DNA of 64,000 nucleotides from Cellulomonas endophytica (GTDB lineage Bacteria > Actinomycetota > Actinomycetes > Actinomycetales > Cellulomonadaceae): assembly GCF_004123805.1 (NCBI RefSeq), contig NZ_RWJX01000002.1:1-64000 (forward strand), in the 5' to 3' direction. The position numbers were made by a program, and so were the translations under genes. Each line of letters begins with the position of its first letter. Within the stretch, counting starts at the first letter, position 1. The notes beneath the pieces are model-generated. The model had not been told where the DNA came from. It searched no databases and was given only the letters and a program-made list of their open reading frames with translations. This document shows positions 25,491-34,590 of this stretch, piece by piece.

Positions 25491-26897
25491 TCAGCCGGCC
25501 GCGAGCTGCAGCCCGACCTCGACCGCCCGCGCGAAGACCGGGGTCGTGCGGGCCTGGTAGTCCCGGATGATCGACGTCACCCGGACGGGCAGGGTGCCGC
25601 GCTCCGAGGCCCGCGTCAGTGAGCGCGCGAGCCGATCGACGATCCAGTGGTTGTGGCCGACACGGGCGAAGTTGACCTCGCGCCGCAGCTCGCCCGTCCC
25701 TGGCTCCGACAGGAGAGGGAAGGCGTGGAAGAGGGCGCCGCCCGGTGCGAGGTCGGCCGTCCTGACGTCGGTCGCCCCGGTCGCCGCGAACCAGGCGTGC
25801 CCCTGTGCGTAGTCGAAGGGGGATCGCCGCGTGAAGTCGGTGCAGAACGGGCACGGGCAGTCCCACGTGAGGGCGACCTCCCTCGCGAGCCGGTGGGCGA
25901 TCTTCCGGGTGCGGAGCTTGAGGTGGGCCGGGCGATCGCTGTAGACGGTCCCGCCCTGCGTCGCGTCGAGGACCGGGCTCGTCGCGTCGAAGCTCACGTC
26001 CGGCGTCTCGCGCGCGGCGAGGGCGAGGAGAGCGATCATGATCGGGGCGCCGATGCCGAGGAAGTGGAAGCGGGCGGGGGGGTGGTGCGCGACCTCGACG
26101 TAGCCCTCCCAGAAGCCCACGGCCGCCGCGACGGTCCGCGTGTAGCGCTGCGGCAGGTTCGCACCGAGGTCGATGCGGCGGCGGTCGCGGTAGTAGTGGT
26201 CGGCGAAGTGGTCGTCGGCCATGAACGCGCCGAAGCCCATCGAGACCGCACCGAGGCCGGCGGCGGCGAACTCGCGCCCCGCGTCCTTCGCCGTGTTGAA
26301 GGACAGGGCCGACGCCACGGGCAGGACGGGCACGCCGGGGTCCGCGCGCGCCGCGGCGCGCACCGCGCGTCGAGCCACCGACCGGTTCATGCGACGGTAG
26401 TCGCGGCGCGGGCGGCGGAGGTAGGCGGGCTCGATGTCGAGCCGCAACCAGCACGCCATCGTGAGGTCCTCCACCCCGATGCGGCTCGTCGGGTCGAGCG
26501 CCTCCTGGGCCTGCGCCATGGAGGCGTCGGAGGGCACCGCGTCGAGCGCGGCACGACGCACGCGGTCGGCCAGGTCGCCGTACCGGGCGCTCAGGTCGCC
26601 CGTCAGGTCGGTCGAGGCCCTGGCCGTCCGACCGAGGGTGCGCTCGACCGCCCCGACCCCGCGGTGGAGCACCCGCGCCTCGGGCGCGAAGTGCTGCGTG
26701 ACCGGACCGAGCAGCGCGAAGTTCCCGTTGTCGACGAGCAGGTCCGCCCCGAGGCGCCGGACGAAGCGCGTCAGCTCGAGCGCCTGGCCGGTGGCGTTGC
26801 CGGGCGCGACCAGGAAGCCTGCGAGGGGGCTCATCCCGCTGGCCGCGGCCTGCACGGCGTCCGGCTTGAGGTTCTTCACGAACGTGACGTTCGGCAT
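25491..26897 (-). CDS. tRNA-guanine transglycosylase superfamily-like protein
   Basis: A 468-residue protein that I place in the TGT / DpdA superfamily by motif order. VDNGNF near residue 75 matches the DSGGF block holding the first catalytic Asp. FLGIGAPIM precedes VSFDATSP, where FD matches the nucleophile block FDCVLPTR. CPCPFC matches the CxCxxC zinc ligands, followed by GHNHWIVDRL for the HN zinc ligand. Bacterial Tgt is shorter and much closer to consensus, so this is a divergent paralogue; base exchange into DNA or a non-standard RNA is possible. The ATG at 26897 has GGGAGAGG upstream. No queuosine or preQ0 genes are nearby. Confidence 0.6.
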   Translation of the reverse strand: MPNVTFVKNLKPDAVQAAASGMSPLAGFLVAPGNATGQALELTRFVRRLGADLLVDNGNFALLGPVTQHFAPEARVLHRGVGAVERTLGRTARASTDLTGDLSARYGDLADRVRRAALDAVPSDASMAQAQEALDPTSRIGVEDLTMACWLRLDIEPAYLRRPRRDYRRMNRSVARRAVRAAARADPGVPVLPVASALSFNTAKDAGREFAAAGLGAVSMGFGAFMADDHFADHYYRDRRRIDLGANLPQRYTRTVAAAVGFWEGYVEVAHHPPARFHFLGIGAPIMIALLALAARETPDVSFDATSPVLDATQGGTVYSDRPAHLKLRTRKIAHRLAREVALTWDCPCPFCTDFTRRSPFDYAQGHAWFAATGATDVRTADLAPGGALFHAFPLLSEPGTGELRREVNFARVGHNHWIVDRLARSLTRASERGTLPVRVTSIIRDYQARTTPVFARAVEVGLQLAAG

Positions 26898-27014
26898 GGC
26901 GCGCGCCTCTCCCAGGAGCACCACCGATCCGGTCAGGGTAGGCCCCGCGGTGCACCGTGACAATGGTCGCGACCCGTCACTTGCCGGCGTGGACGACAGG
27001 GCTCGCGGGGCAGC

Positions 27015-27623
27015 TCAGGCCCGCCGTTCGAGGGCGTCCAGCACCAGGTGCACGAGCTCGTCGGGACGGTCCGTGATGCCGAAGAGGTCGGCCGGCACAC
27101 CCGGCCGCAGGTCCGTCACGTAGGCGATGACCGGCAGGTCCGGGTGCCGACGACGGACCGCGTCCGCCAGCTCCAGGCCGGCCGTGGGCGACTCCGGACG
27201 CGCCATGTCGGTGACCACGATGGTGGGGTCCTCGCGGTCGAGCAGGGCCAGCCCCTCCTGCGTCGTCGTCGCGACGAGCACCACGACGCCCGCCGACCGC
27301 AGCACCTGCCGTTCCGCCCGGTTGGCGGCGGGCTCGTCGTCGACCCACAGCAACCGGGCTCCCACGGTCCGGTCACGGGCGCGGGCGAGCCGGTGCTCCA
27401 CGCCCCGGACCGCTCCCTCGTCGACGGGCGCGCCGGCCCTCGCGTCCCTGAGGGGCTCAGCGGACACCTCCAGCTCCAGCACCCCACCGATCCCGACCTT
27501 CGTGGCCCGGTCGAGCATCCGCAGCAGCCGTGGCCGCAGGAGGAGGAGCGCGACGACGACGGCGACCAGCGTGAGGAACGGCACGACCGCGTCGATGAGC
27601 GCCGCGAGCGTCACCCCGCTCAC
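27015..27623 (-). CDS. Membrane-anchored receiver-domain protein
   Basis: A 202-residue protein with one N-terminal membrane segment (about 8-30, VVPFLTLVAVVVALLLL), a short basic linker and a response-regulator receiver domain. LLWVDDEPAAN carries the acidic pair, VVTDMARPES the phospho-acceptor Asp, and VIAYVTD a switch Thr. The Lys usually found near the end of receivers is not evident. There is no output domain. The GTG start overlaps the stop of the upstream gene, so it is the third gene of a coupled trio. Its job may be to sense or relay a signal at the membrane. Confidence 0.7.
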   Translation of the reverse strand: MSGVTLAALIDAVVPFLTLVAVVVALLLLRPRLLRMLDRATKVGIGGVLELEVSAEPLRDARAGAPVDEGAVRGVEHRLARARDRTVGARLLWVDDEPAANRAERQVLRSAGVVVLVATTTQEGLALLDREDPTIVVTDMARPESPTAGLELADAVRRRHPDLPVIAYVTDLRPGVPADLFGITDRPDELVHLVLDALERRA

Positions 27624-28381
27624 CGGTCGAGACCCCGCTCGTCGACGAGGGACGCGACCGCGCCCACCAGCGGGCGCTCCTGCGCCGCCGGCGCGGTGGC
27701 CCAGGCCACCGGCGACCCCAGCAGGGCGCGGACCGTCAGGACCACCTCGGGGTCGGTCGCCGCGATGCGGCCGGCCCCGATGCGCCAGTGCGTCTCGTCG
27801 TCCCGCTGCTGCTCCAGCGCGTCCTCGAGGGAGCCCAGGAGGACCGCGGCGACGGCCGGGGCGCTGGGCTCGGAGACGCGGCCCGGCTCGGTGGTCGTCC
27901 CGCCGCGGACGAGCGCCGCGAGCAGCCGCAGGTCGAGGCGGAACGGTGCCAGGGCGCCACGCCCCCAGCGCGAGCGGGCGGGCTCGTCCGGCCCGGGGTC
28001 CCGGTCGAACCGGCCCAGGGCCAGCATCAGCAGGTCGAACGGGTAACCCGCGACCGGCGCGGGCCCCTCCACCCGCAACCCCGGCACGTCCGCCCGCGGG
28101 AGGAACGCGTGCGCCAGAGGCCACGCCGGGTGCCCGGCGAGGGCGAGCCACCGCCCGAGGTCCGAGCCGAACCCGGCCGCCAGACCACCGTCGACGAGGG
28201 CGACCAGCCCGAGCGCGCGAAGGCCGCGCGTGGTCACGAAGTCGACGGCCTCGGGCGGCGCGCCCTCGGGGTCCACCTGTGCCAGGGCACGGCGGGACGC
28301 GAGCAGCCCGTGCCGGGCGACGTCCTCCACCACGTCCGGCACCAGGCCGAGGCGGTCGATCACGCCGTCCAGACGCGGCAT
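27620..28381 (-). CDS. Hypothetical protein, middle gene of a coupled trio
   Basis: A 253-residue protein that I do not recognise. It starts MPRLDGVIDRLGLVPDVV and is mostly helical, rich in Ala, Arg and Gly, with EQQRDDETHWRIGAGRI near residue 195. No signal peptide, membrane segment or nucleotide-binding motif is visible. Start and stop each overlap the neighbours by a few bases (ATGA and GTGA junctions), which argues for fixed stoichiometry with the ART-like and receiver proteins. Confidence 0.65.
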   Translation of the reverse strand: MPRLDGVIDRLGLVPDVVEDVARHGLLASRRALAQVDPEGAPPEAVDFVTTRGLRALGLVALVDGGLAAGFGSDLGRWLALAGHPAWPLAHAFLPRADVPGLRVEGPAPVAGYPFDLLMLALGRFDRDPGPDEPARSRWGRGALAPFRLDLRLLAALVRGGTTTEPGRVSEPSAPAVAAVLLGSLEDALEQQRDDETHWRIGAGRIAATDPEVVLTVRALLGSPVAWATAPAAQERPLVGAVASLVDERGLDR

Positions 28382-29004
28382 CAGACGGCCGTCCGGGCCG
28401 CGGCGAGCTCGCCGGGGCTGCCGCAGCGCCCCTCCGCCTCGTTGTCGATCACCGCGCTCGGGACAGCCGGCCACCGGCCCGCCGCGAGCGCGGCGGCGAC
28501 CTCGGCGTACCGGTAGAGCTCGGCCCGCAGCAGCCGCCGCGGCGGGAGCCGGACGGGCACGGCCACCTCCCCCTCCGCGCGGAAGGGCGACCAGGCGGGG
28601 TGCTGGTGCACGTCGCGGACCTCCTCCGCGAACTCGGCGTGGTGGCCCGCGGGCCGGCCGAGGAGGAACACGTAGCCGTAGAACACCCAGCCATCGGCCC
28701 GGGGCCCCAGCACCGCGAAGTCGATCGCGGTGTCCACGGCGAACGCCGACCGGGTGTGCCACCGGTCGTCGGTCACGTACGTCCCGGCGGACGTCGACAC
28801 GTACGGCGACCCCTCCCGCACGACGTGGTGCTCATGGACATGCTGGTCGAGCGCCTCGGCGCCGAGCAGCACCTCGGCCTCGTCGGCGGTCGTGACGCGT
28901 CCCGTCCGCAGCGCCGCGCACAGGAGCCCGTCGCGCTCCATGATCCGGCGCGCGTCACCCGTCGTCAGCCCCGCGACGCCGCGGACCACCTCCTGCACGA
29001 GCAT
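28381..29004 (-). CDS. ADP-ribosyltransferase-like protein
   Basis: A 207-residue protein whose pattern resembles the R-S-E class of mono-ADP-ribosyltransferases. SPYVSTSAGTY near residue 70 fits the STS motif, an aromatic-rich middle (DGWVFYGYVFLLG) follows, and EGEVAVPVRLPPRRL near residue 150 fits the ExE motif and the strand after it. An upstream Arg or His for motif one is ambiguous (VVRGV, or HVHEHH). The assignment is by eye and could be wrong. First gene of a coupled trio with an unknown protein and a membrane receiver protein. ATG at 29004; 79 bases separate it from the sugar ABC operon. Confidence 0.5.
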   Translation of the reverse strand: MLVQEVVRGVAGLTTGDARRIMERDGLLCAALRTGRVTTADEAEVLLGAEALDQHVHEHHVVREGSPYVSTSAGTYVTDDRWHTRSAFAVDTAIDFAVLGPRADGWVFYGYVFLLGRPAGHHAEFAEEVRDVHQHPAWSPFRAEGEVAVPVRLPPRRLLRAELYRYAEVAAALAAGRWPAVPSAVIDNEAEGRCGSPGELAAARTAV

Positions 29005-29082
29005 GGACGAGCCCCTCGTCGACGGACGGCTACGGGCCCCGATGGTCCTCGCCCGGGGCGTCGGGGTCCAGGGGTCACGCCG

Positions 29083-30018
29083 TCACCCGCGCACGCCGCC
29101 CGCGGTCAGCCCCGCCCGCCAGAACCGCTGAAGCGCGACGAACACCACCGCGATCGGCACCACGGACAGCATCGACCCCACCACCGTGAGGATCTGCAGC
29201 GAGGGGATGGTGATGGACGCCTGGTTCCACCCCGTCAGGCCCACGGTCAGCGGCATGAGTTCCACGTCGGTGAGCACGAGCAGCGGGAGCAGGTAGCTGT
29301 TCCAGCTGCCGAGGAACGTGAACAGCAGGATGGTCACGAGCCCGCTCGACATGAGCCGCAGGCCGATCGACACGAACGTCCGCAGCTCCCCGGCGCCGTC
29401 CAGGCGGGCGGCCTCGACGAGCTCCGTCGGCACGGCGTTCTGCGCGAAGATCCACGCCAGCAGCACGCCGAAGGGGTAGGACAGCGCCGGCAGCAGCAGG
29501 CCCCAGTAGGTGTTGTTGAGGCCGAGGTCGACGAGCAGCACGTAGGTCGGCTGCGCCAGCACGGTCCCGGGGACGAGCAGGCTGCCCAGCACCACCGCGA
29601 TGAGCGCCTTGCGGCCGCGGAAGCGGTACACCGCGAGGGCGTAGCCCGTCGCGGCGCAGACCAGGGTCGTCAGGGCGGATCCCACGACGGAGTAGATGAC
29701 GGAGTTCAGCGCCCAGCGCCAGAAGATGCCGCCGTCGTACGCCGACAGCGCCCGGACGTTGTCCCACAGGTGCCAGTCGCCGAACGCGAAGCCCGGGGTG
29801 GTGAACAGCTCGGAGGAGGACTTCGTCGCGGCGATGACGAGCCACACCACCGGCGCCAGGAAGTAGATCGAGGCGAGCGCGACGACGATCGTCGCCGCGG
29901 TCGTCCAGCCCCGGCTGACGCGGTCGCCGCCGGACAGCACGGTGGCGGAGCGCCGGGCGCGGAACCCGGCCGGGGCCGGGGCGGCGGACCGCTCGCGGTC
30001 CTGCACGTCGGCGGTCAT
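29083..30018 (-). CDS. Carbohydrate ABC transporter permease (MalG-like)
   Basis: A 311-residue inner permease of the CUT1 type with six membrane segments after a 35-residue cytoplasmic N-terminus. The EAA loop is clear (ELVEAARLDGAGELRTFVSI). The ATG overlaps the stop of the MalF-like gene. No ATPase gene is present in the locus, so a shared MsiK-type ATPase elsewhere in the genome is expected, as is usual in actinobacteria. Probably imports L-fucose or a fucosyl oligosaccharide (inference from the adjoining pathway). Confidence 0.9.
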   Translation of the reverse strand: MTADVQDRERSAAPAPAGFRARRSATVLSGGDRVSRGWTTAATIVVALASIYFLAPVVWLVIAATKSSSELFTTPGFAFGDWHLWDNVRALSAYDGGIFWRWALNSVIYSVVGSALTTLVCAATGYALAVYRFRGRKALIAVVLGSLLVPGTVLAQPTYVLLVDLGLNNTYWGLLLPALSYPFGVLLAWIFAQNAVPTELVEAARLDGAGELRTFVSIGLRLMSSGLVTILLFTFLGSWNSYLLPLLVLTDVELMPLTVGLTGWNQASITIPSLQILTVVGSMLSVVPIAVVFVALQRFWRAGLTAGGVRG

Positions 30019-30950
30019 CAGAGGCCTTCCCGGGAGGAGGAGTTCGTGACCCGGACCAGGACGAGGGACACGACGAGCGTCACGAGCCCGAGGAGCACGG
30101 CCATCGCGGAGCCCAGGCGGGTGTCGCCGCCGAGGGTCGAGACGGCGTAGATCGCCATGTTGGGGGTCCAGTCGCTGGCGATGTGCGGGGTGATGGACTG
30201 CAGCACCTGCGGCTCGTTGAACAGCTGCAGCGTCCCGATGACCGTGGACAGCGTGGTGAGCAGGACGGCCGGCGCGATCATCGGCAGCTTGAGGCTCAGC
30301 GCCATCCGCAGCTCCCCGGCCCCGTCGAGGCGGGCGGCCTCGAAGGTGTCCCGCGGCAGCGACTGCAGGGCGGAGAACAGGATGATCATGTTGATGCCGG
30401 CGTTCGACCAGACGCTGACGTTGGCCACCGACCACAGCACGGTCCCCGGGGCCAGCAGGTCCGCGTCGACCCCGAGCCCCTGCAGCGCCTGCACGAGCGG
30501 GCTGACGGACGGCTGGTAGAAGAAGCCCCACAGGAGCGCGGCGATGACGCCCGGCACCGCGTAGGGCAGGAAGACCGCGAACTGGAAGAACCGGCGCGCC
30601 CGCACGAGCGCGGAGTCGAACAGCAGCGCCAGCCCCGCGGCGATGAGCATCATCACGGGCACCTGCACGAGGCCGTACAGCGCGACCCGGGCGAACCCGA
30701 AGAGGAAGTCGCCGTCCCGCAGGGCGGTGGCGTAGTTCTGCAGCCCGACGAAGACCGTCTCCGCCCCGCCGAACCCCAGCCCGGAGCTGCGGCTGGAGTA
30801 CATCGCGTTGCTCACCGCGATGACGATCGGCGCCACCATGAAGAGCAGGAAGACGACGACGAACGGGGCGACGAAGAGGTACGGCGCCAGGCGCCCCCCG
30901 CCGAGCGCGCGGCGGCGGCGGGGGACGACGGCGGGGGCGAGCGCGACCAT
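30018..30950 (-). CDS. Carbohydrate ABC transporter permease (MalF-like)
   Basis: A 310-residue CUT1 permease with six membrane segments; the EAA loop reads DTFEAARLDGAGELRMAL. The basic N-terminus (PRRRRALGGG) precedes the first segment. It is coupled by ATGA junctions to the binding-protein gene upstream and the MalG-like gene downstream, so the three are made together. Confidence 0.9.
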   Translation of the reverse strand: MVALAPAVVPRRRRALGGGRLAPYLFVAPFVVVFLLFMVAPIVIAVSNAMYSSRSSGLGFGGAETVFVGLQNYATALRDGDFLFGFARVALYGLVQVPVMMLIAAGLALLFDSALVRARRFFQFAVFLPYAVPGVIAALLWGFFYQPSVSPLVQALQGLGVDADLLAPGTVLWSVANVSVWSNAGINMIILFSALQSLPRDTFEAARLDGAGELRMALSLKLPMIAPAVLLTTLSTVIGTLQLFNEPQVLQSITPHIASDWTPNMAIYAVSTLGGDTRLGSAMAVLLGLVTLVVSLVLVRVTNSSSREGL

Positions 30951-32281
30951 CACTCGGCGACGGACAGGCCGCGCGACTCCAGGTCGGCGACGGTGGCGTC
31001 GTGGGCGTTGTCCAGCGCCTGCGCGAAGGTCTGCTGGCCGGCGACGACCTTGGCGAACTCGTCGAGCACGGCCGTCTGCGCGGTGCCCCAGTTCGGGCCC
31101 TCGCTCCACGTCGCCGGGGTGTTCTCGGCCGACTCGATGAAGACCTCGTTGATGACCTGGCCGCCGAAGAACTCCTGCTCCTCGAGCAGGGCGGGCGAGG
31201 CCAGCCCGTTGAGCGTGGACGGGAAGAGGCCGCCCTCGGTGATGAGCGCGTCCTGCGTCTCGTCGGACCCGTTGAGCCAGGACGCGAACTCGGCCGCGGC
31301 CCCGGGGTCGTCGGCGCCCTTGAGGACGACGACCGCGGCACCTCCGGAGTCGCCCTGGTTCGTCGAGCCGGGCTCGGTCGGCAGGGGGGCCACGCGCCAG
31401 AGGCCCGACGTGTCGGCCGCGTTCTCCATGAGCGCGACGGGGAACCAGGCGGCGTAGCTGATCGTGGCGATGTCGCCCGCGTTCACGCGGGACCAGTACT
31501 CCGGCGTCCACATGAGCTCGGTGGTGACGAGCCCCTCGTCGAGCAGCGTCTGCCAGCGCTCGGCGACGCGGAGGCTGGCCTCGTCGTTGATGCCGACTGT
31601 CCAGGAGTCGCCCTCGATGCCGAACCAGGAGCCCTCGGCCTGCTGCACCTCCTGCACCCATTGGCCGATCTCGCCGGGCGAGAGGTTCGCGATGTACAGC
31701 TCGGGGTCGGCGGCGTGCAGGGCGCGGGCGGCCTCGAGGTACTCGTCCCAGGTCGTGGGGACCGCGATGCCGTGCTGCTCGAGCAGGTCCGTGCGGTACA
31801 TCATCCCGCTGGGGCCGATGCCCTGCGGGACGCCGTAGACCTCGCCGTCGAAGGTGACCGAGGTCCAGGAGGCCTCGGTGTAGTTGGCCTCGTCGTCGGC
31901 GACGAACTCCGTGATGGGCTGCACCCGGCCCTGGATGACGTAGTCGGGCAGGTCGTGGGAGCTGAGCTGCACGAGGTCGGGCCCGGCGCCGGCGTCCACG
32001 GCGGCCTCGACCTTCTGCCCGTCGTCGCCGGTCATCCGATGAAAGGTGACCTCGACGTCGGGGTTGGCCTCGTTGTACTGGGCGACGAGCTCCTCGAGCC
32101 CGGGCACCCAGCCCCAGAAGTCCACGGTGGTGGTGCCGCCGGCGGGGGCGTCGTCGCCCGCGGCCGCCTCGTCGGACCCGCTGGAGCAGGCCGTGACCAG
32201 GGCGAGCGAGGCCGCCAGGCCTGCGGCGACGAGCGCCGTGCGCCCCCGCCTGCCGTTCGAGAAGAGCTGCGTCGCGTCCAC
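30950..32281 (-). CDS. Sugar ABC transporter solute-binding lipoprotein
   Basis: A 443-residue CUT1-type binding protein. The signal peptide has a basic start (NGRRGRTALVAAG), a hydrophobic core and the lipobox LVTAC, with a Ser/Gly/Asp-rich tether after the Cys. The mature part is a classical cluster B binding protein. The GTG at 32281 is preferred to the ATG at 32350 because GGAAGGA lies eight bases upstream and the signal peptide then starts immediately. A GntR-type operator lies about 80 bases upstream. Likely ligand: L-fucose or a fucoside. Confidence 0.9.
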   Translation of the reverse strand: MDATQLFSNGRRGRTALVAAGLAASLALVTACSSGSDEAAAGDDAPAGGTTTVDFWGWVPGLEELVAQYNEANPDVEVTFHRMTGDDGQKVEAAVDAGAGPDLVQLSSHDLPDYVIQGRVQPITEFVADDEANYTEASWTSVTFDGEVYGVPQGIGPSGMMYRTDLLEQHGIAVPTTWDEYLEAARALHAADPELYIANLSPGEIGQWVQEVQQAEGSWFGIEGDSWTVGINDEASLRVAERWQTLLDEGLVTTELMWTPEYWSRVNAGDIATISYAAWFPVALMENAADTSGLWRVAPLPTEPGSTNQGDSGGAAVVVLKGADDPGAAAEFASWLNGSDETQDALITEGGLFPSTLNGLASPALLEEQEFFGGQVINEVFIESAENTPATWSEGPNWGTAQTAVLDEFAKVVAGQQTFAQALDNAHDATVADLESRGLSVAE

Positions 32282-32361
32282 GGGACGGTCCTTCCGGTCG
32301 CCGGTCGGGCCCTCGTCGGCCCGCACCGAGTTTGTCGCTGCGCGCAACATACTGTCAAGCC

Positions 32362-32376
32362 AAAGATCGGATGTCT
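32362..32376. promoter_or_regulatory. GntR-type operator, site A
   Basis: AAAGATCGGATGTCT, a 15-bp imperfect palindrome with half-site GATGTCT / AAAGATC around a central C/G. It lies in the divergent region between the binding-protein and esterase genes. The same motif recurs at 38689 and 39745. A minus-strand TTGACA (32353-32358) close by is a candidate -35 for the ABC operon; no convincing -10 was found for it. Confidence 0.7.
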
Positions 32377-32428
32377 GTAACCTGCTTTAGCCTGCTCCTC
32401 CCCGCCCGCACCCCGTCCGGAGGTCCCC

Positions 32429-33397
32429 GTGCCGCTGACCGACCTGCCCCTCGAGGAGCTCGAGCGCTACGCGCCCGTGCTCGACGCCCCCGAGGACCTC
32501 GCCGAGTTCTGGGCGACGACGCTCGACGAGGCCCGGAGGTCGGAGGACCGGGCGGTCCTGCGCCCCGTCACGACGCCGGTGCGCGAGCTCGTCGTCGAGG
32601 ACCTCACCTTCCCCGGCTTCGGCGGCGAGCCCGTGCGCGGGTGGGTCGTGCGGCCCCGGCGGGAGGGGCGGCTCCCCTGCGTCGTGGAGTACATCGGCTA
32701 CGGCGGCGGCCGCGGCCTCCCGGCCGAGAAGCTGCAGTGGGCCGCGGCCGGCTACGTCCACGTCGTCATGGACACCCGGGGCCAGGGCAGCGGCTGGGGC
32801 AGCGGTGGCGACACCCCGGACCCGCACGGCGCGGGCCCCGCCGTCCCCGGCTTCATGACCCGCGGCATCGAGCGGCCGGAGACCTACTACTACCGGCGCG
32901 TCTTCACCGATGCCGTGCGCCTGCTCGACGCCGTGCGGGACCTGCCCTTCGTCGACCCGGCGCGGGTCGCGGTCACGGGGGCGAGCCAGGGCGGCGGGAT
33001 CGCGCTGGCGGCCGCGGCCCTGGCCCCCGAGCACGTCGCCGCGTGCCTGCCCGACGTGCCCTTCCTCTGCCACTTCCGCCGGGCGGTGGCGCTGACGCCC
33101 GAGCCCCCGTTCACCGAGATCAGCCGCTACCTGGCGGTGCACCGCGGCAGCGACGAGGCCGTCTTCCGCACGCTGTCCTACGTCGACGCGGCCGTGCTGG
33201 CGCGGTGGGCGACGGCGCCGGCGCTCTTCTCCGTCGCGCTCATGGACGGGATCGTGCTGCCGTCGACCGTGTACGCGGCCTTCCACGCCTACGCGGGCGC
33301 CGAGAAGGCCATCGAGGTCTACGCGTGGAACGGCCACGAGGGCGGCCAGGTCCCCCACTGGGTCCGCCAGGCGGAGTGGCTGTCAGCCCGCTTCTAG
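32429..33397 (+). CDS. Acetyl xylan esterase / cephalosporin-C deacetylase family (CE7)
   Basis: A 322-residue alpha/beta hydrolase of the CE7 (AXE1) family. It shows VDMDTRGQG-like RGQGSGWGSGGDT, the nucleophile elbow GASQGGG, the Asp in ALMDGIVLPST and the late catalytic His in WNGHEGG. These enzymes remove acetyl groups from sugars and short xylooligosaccharides. The GTG start is at 32429. It is divergent from the sugar ABC operon and shares operator site A, so it probably de-acetylates the imported glycan. Confidence 0.88.
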   Translation: MPLTDLPLEELERYAPVLDAPEDLAEFWATTLDEARRSEDRAVLRPVTTPVRELVVEDLTFPGFGGEPVRGWVVRPRREGRLPCVVEYIGYGGGRGLPAEKLQWAAAGYVHVVMDTRGQGSGWGSGGDTPDPHGAGPAVPGFMTRGIERPETYYYRRVFTDAVRLLDAVRDLPFVDPARVAVTGASQGGGIALAAAALAPEHVAACLPDVPFLCHFRRAVALTPEPPFTEISRYLAVHRGSDEAVFRTLSYVDAAVLARWATAPALFSVALMDGIVLPSTVYAAFHAYAGAEKAIEVYAWNGHEGGQVPHWVRQAEWLSARF

Positions 33398-33415
33398 GGC
33401 TCCTCGCCGCCGCGG

Positions 33416-34555
33416 CTACAGGAGGTGGCGGATCGCGGAGATGGCGGCGCCCCAGGCGTAGTCGGTGAAGGCGAAGGGGTGGACCTCCACCGGGGGCGCC
33501 TCGACGGACGGGTCCAGGCGCCGCCGCAGGGACGCGTCCAGCTGCGCGCGGGCGTAGGTCGCGACCTCGCGCGCCTCGCCCGTGACGACGACCTTCTCGG
33601 GGTCGGTGAGGTTGACGAGCTGCGCGACGACGGCGCCGAGCGCCCGGGCGGCGGCGCGGAGGGCGGCGTCGCAGCGCGCGTCGCCGGCGGCGGCCGCCTC
33701 GAGCACGGCCGGGAAGGACGCCGCCCCGGTCGCCCGGAGCACGGCGGGGACCGTCACCACGCCCGAGGCGCAGCCGGGGTGGCCGCGGTCGCAGGGCGGG
33801 CCGTCGGCGTCGACGGGGACGTGGCTCACCTTGCCCGGGCGGCCGTGCGCGCCGCGGACGAGGTCGCCGTCGACGACGAGCCCCGCGCCGATGCCCTCCC
33901 CCACCGCGACGACGGCGAACGTGGCCGCCCCCACGCCCGCGCCGAACCAGTGGTGCGCGACGGTCAGGCACTGCACGTCGTTGCTCACGGCGGTCGGCAG
34001 CCCCGTCGCCGCGACGAGGGCGGCCTCGAGCGGCACCCGGTCCCAGCCGAGGAAGTCCGACCCCGTCACCCACGCGAGCCCGTCGACGAGCCGCACGTCG
34101 CCGGCCAGGCACACGCCGACCGCCGCCACCCGCGGCACGGCGGCCCGCACCCGCGCCACCGCGGCCGCCATCTCCGCCACCACGTCGTCGAAGGCCCGGG
34201 ACGCCAGCGGCACCTCCGCCGTGGACCGCACCTGCGCCGCGAGGTCGGTGACCGCCACGTAGAGCGCGTCGCCGGTGAGCTTCATCCCGACGAGGTGCGC
34301 CGCGTCCGGCACGAGCGCGACCACGTCGGACGGCCGCCCGGGGCCGGTGGCCGCCGCCGGCCCGGAGTCCGCCAGCAGCCCGTCCGCGGTGAGGTCGCGC
34401 GTGAGCCGGGACAGCGTGGTGCGCGACAGGCCCGTGCGCCGGGTCAGCTCCGCCCGCGAGCGCGGCCCGTGCACGAGCACGTCGAGCAGCACCGCGCGCC
34501 GCGCCGCGCCCAGGGGTCGCCACGCCCACGGCTCGAGGGGGGCGTCGGCGACCAC
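33416..34555 (-). CDS. ROK-family regulator (NagC/XylR type)
   Basis: A 379-residue ROK protein with an N-terminal MarR-like winged helix (LTRRTGLSRTTLSRLTRDL) and a sugar-kinase-like domain (GVCLAGDVRLVDG, NDVQCLTVAHHWFG, GEGIGAGLVVDG). The zinc motif is unusual: CDRGHPGC, where the typical form is CxCGxxGC, so one zinc Cys is missing. GTG start at 34555. Convergent with the esterase and upstream of no obvious partner; it may add sugar-dependent control to the fucose locus. Confidence 0.85.
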   Translation of the reverse strand: MVADAPLEPWAWRPLGAARRAVLLDVLVHGPRSRAELTRRTGLSRTTLSRLTRDLTADGLLADSGPAAATGPGRPSDVVALVPDAAHLVGMKLTGDALYVAVTDLAAQVRSTAEVPLASRAFDDVVAEMAAAVARVRAAVPRVAAVGVCLAGDVRLVDGLAWVTGSDFLGWDRVPLEAALVAATGLPTAVSNDVQCLTVAHHWFGAGVGAATFAVVAVGEGIGAGLVVDGDLVRGAHGRPGKVSHVPVDADGPPCDRGHPGCASGVVTVPAVLRATGAASFPAVLEAAAAGDARCDAALRAAARALGAVVAQLVNLTDPEKVVVTGEAREVATYARAQLDASLRRRLDPSVEAPPVEVHPFAFTDYAWGAAISAIRHLL

Positions 34556-34590
34556 CGGGCGAGCGTAGGGCGCGGCGCGCCGCCGCAGCC

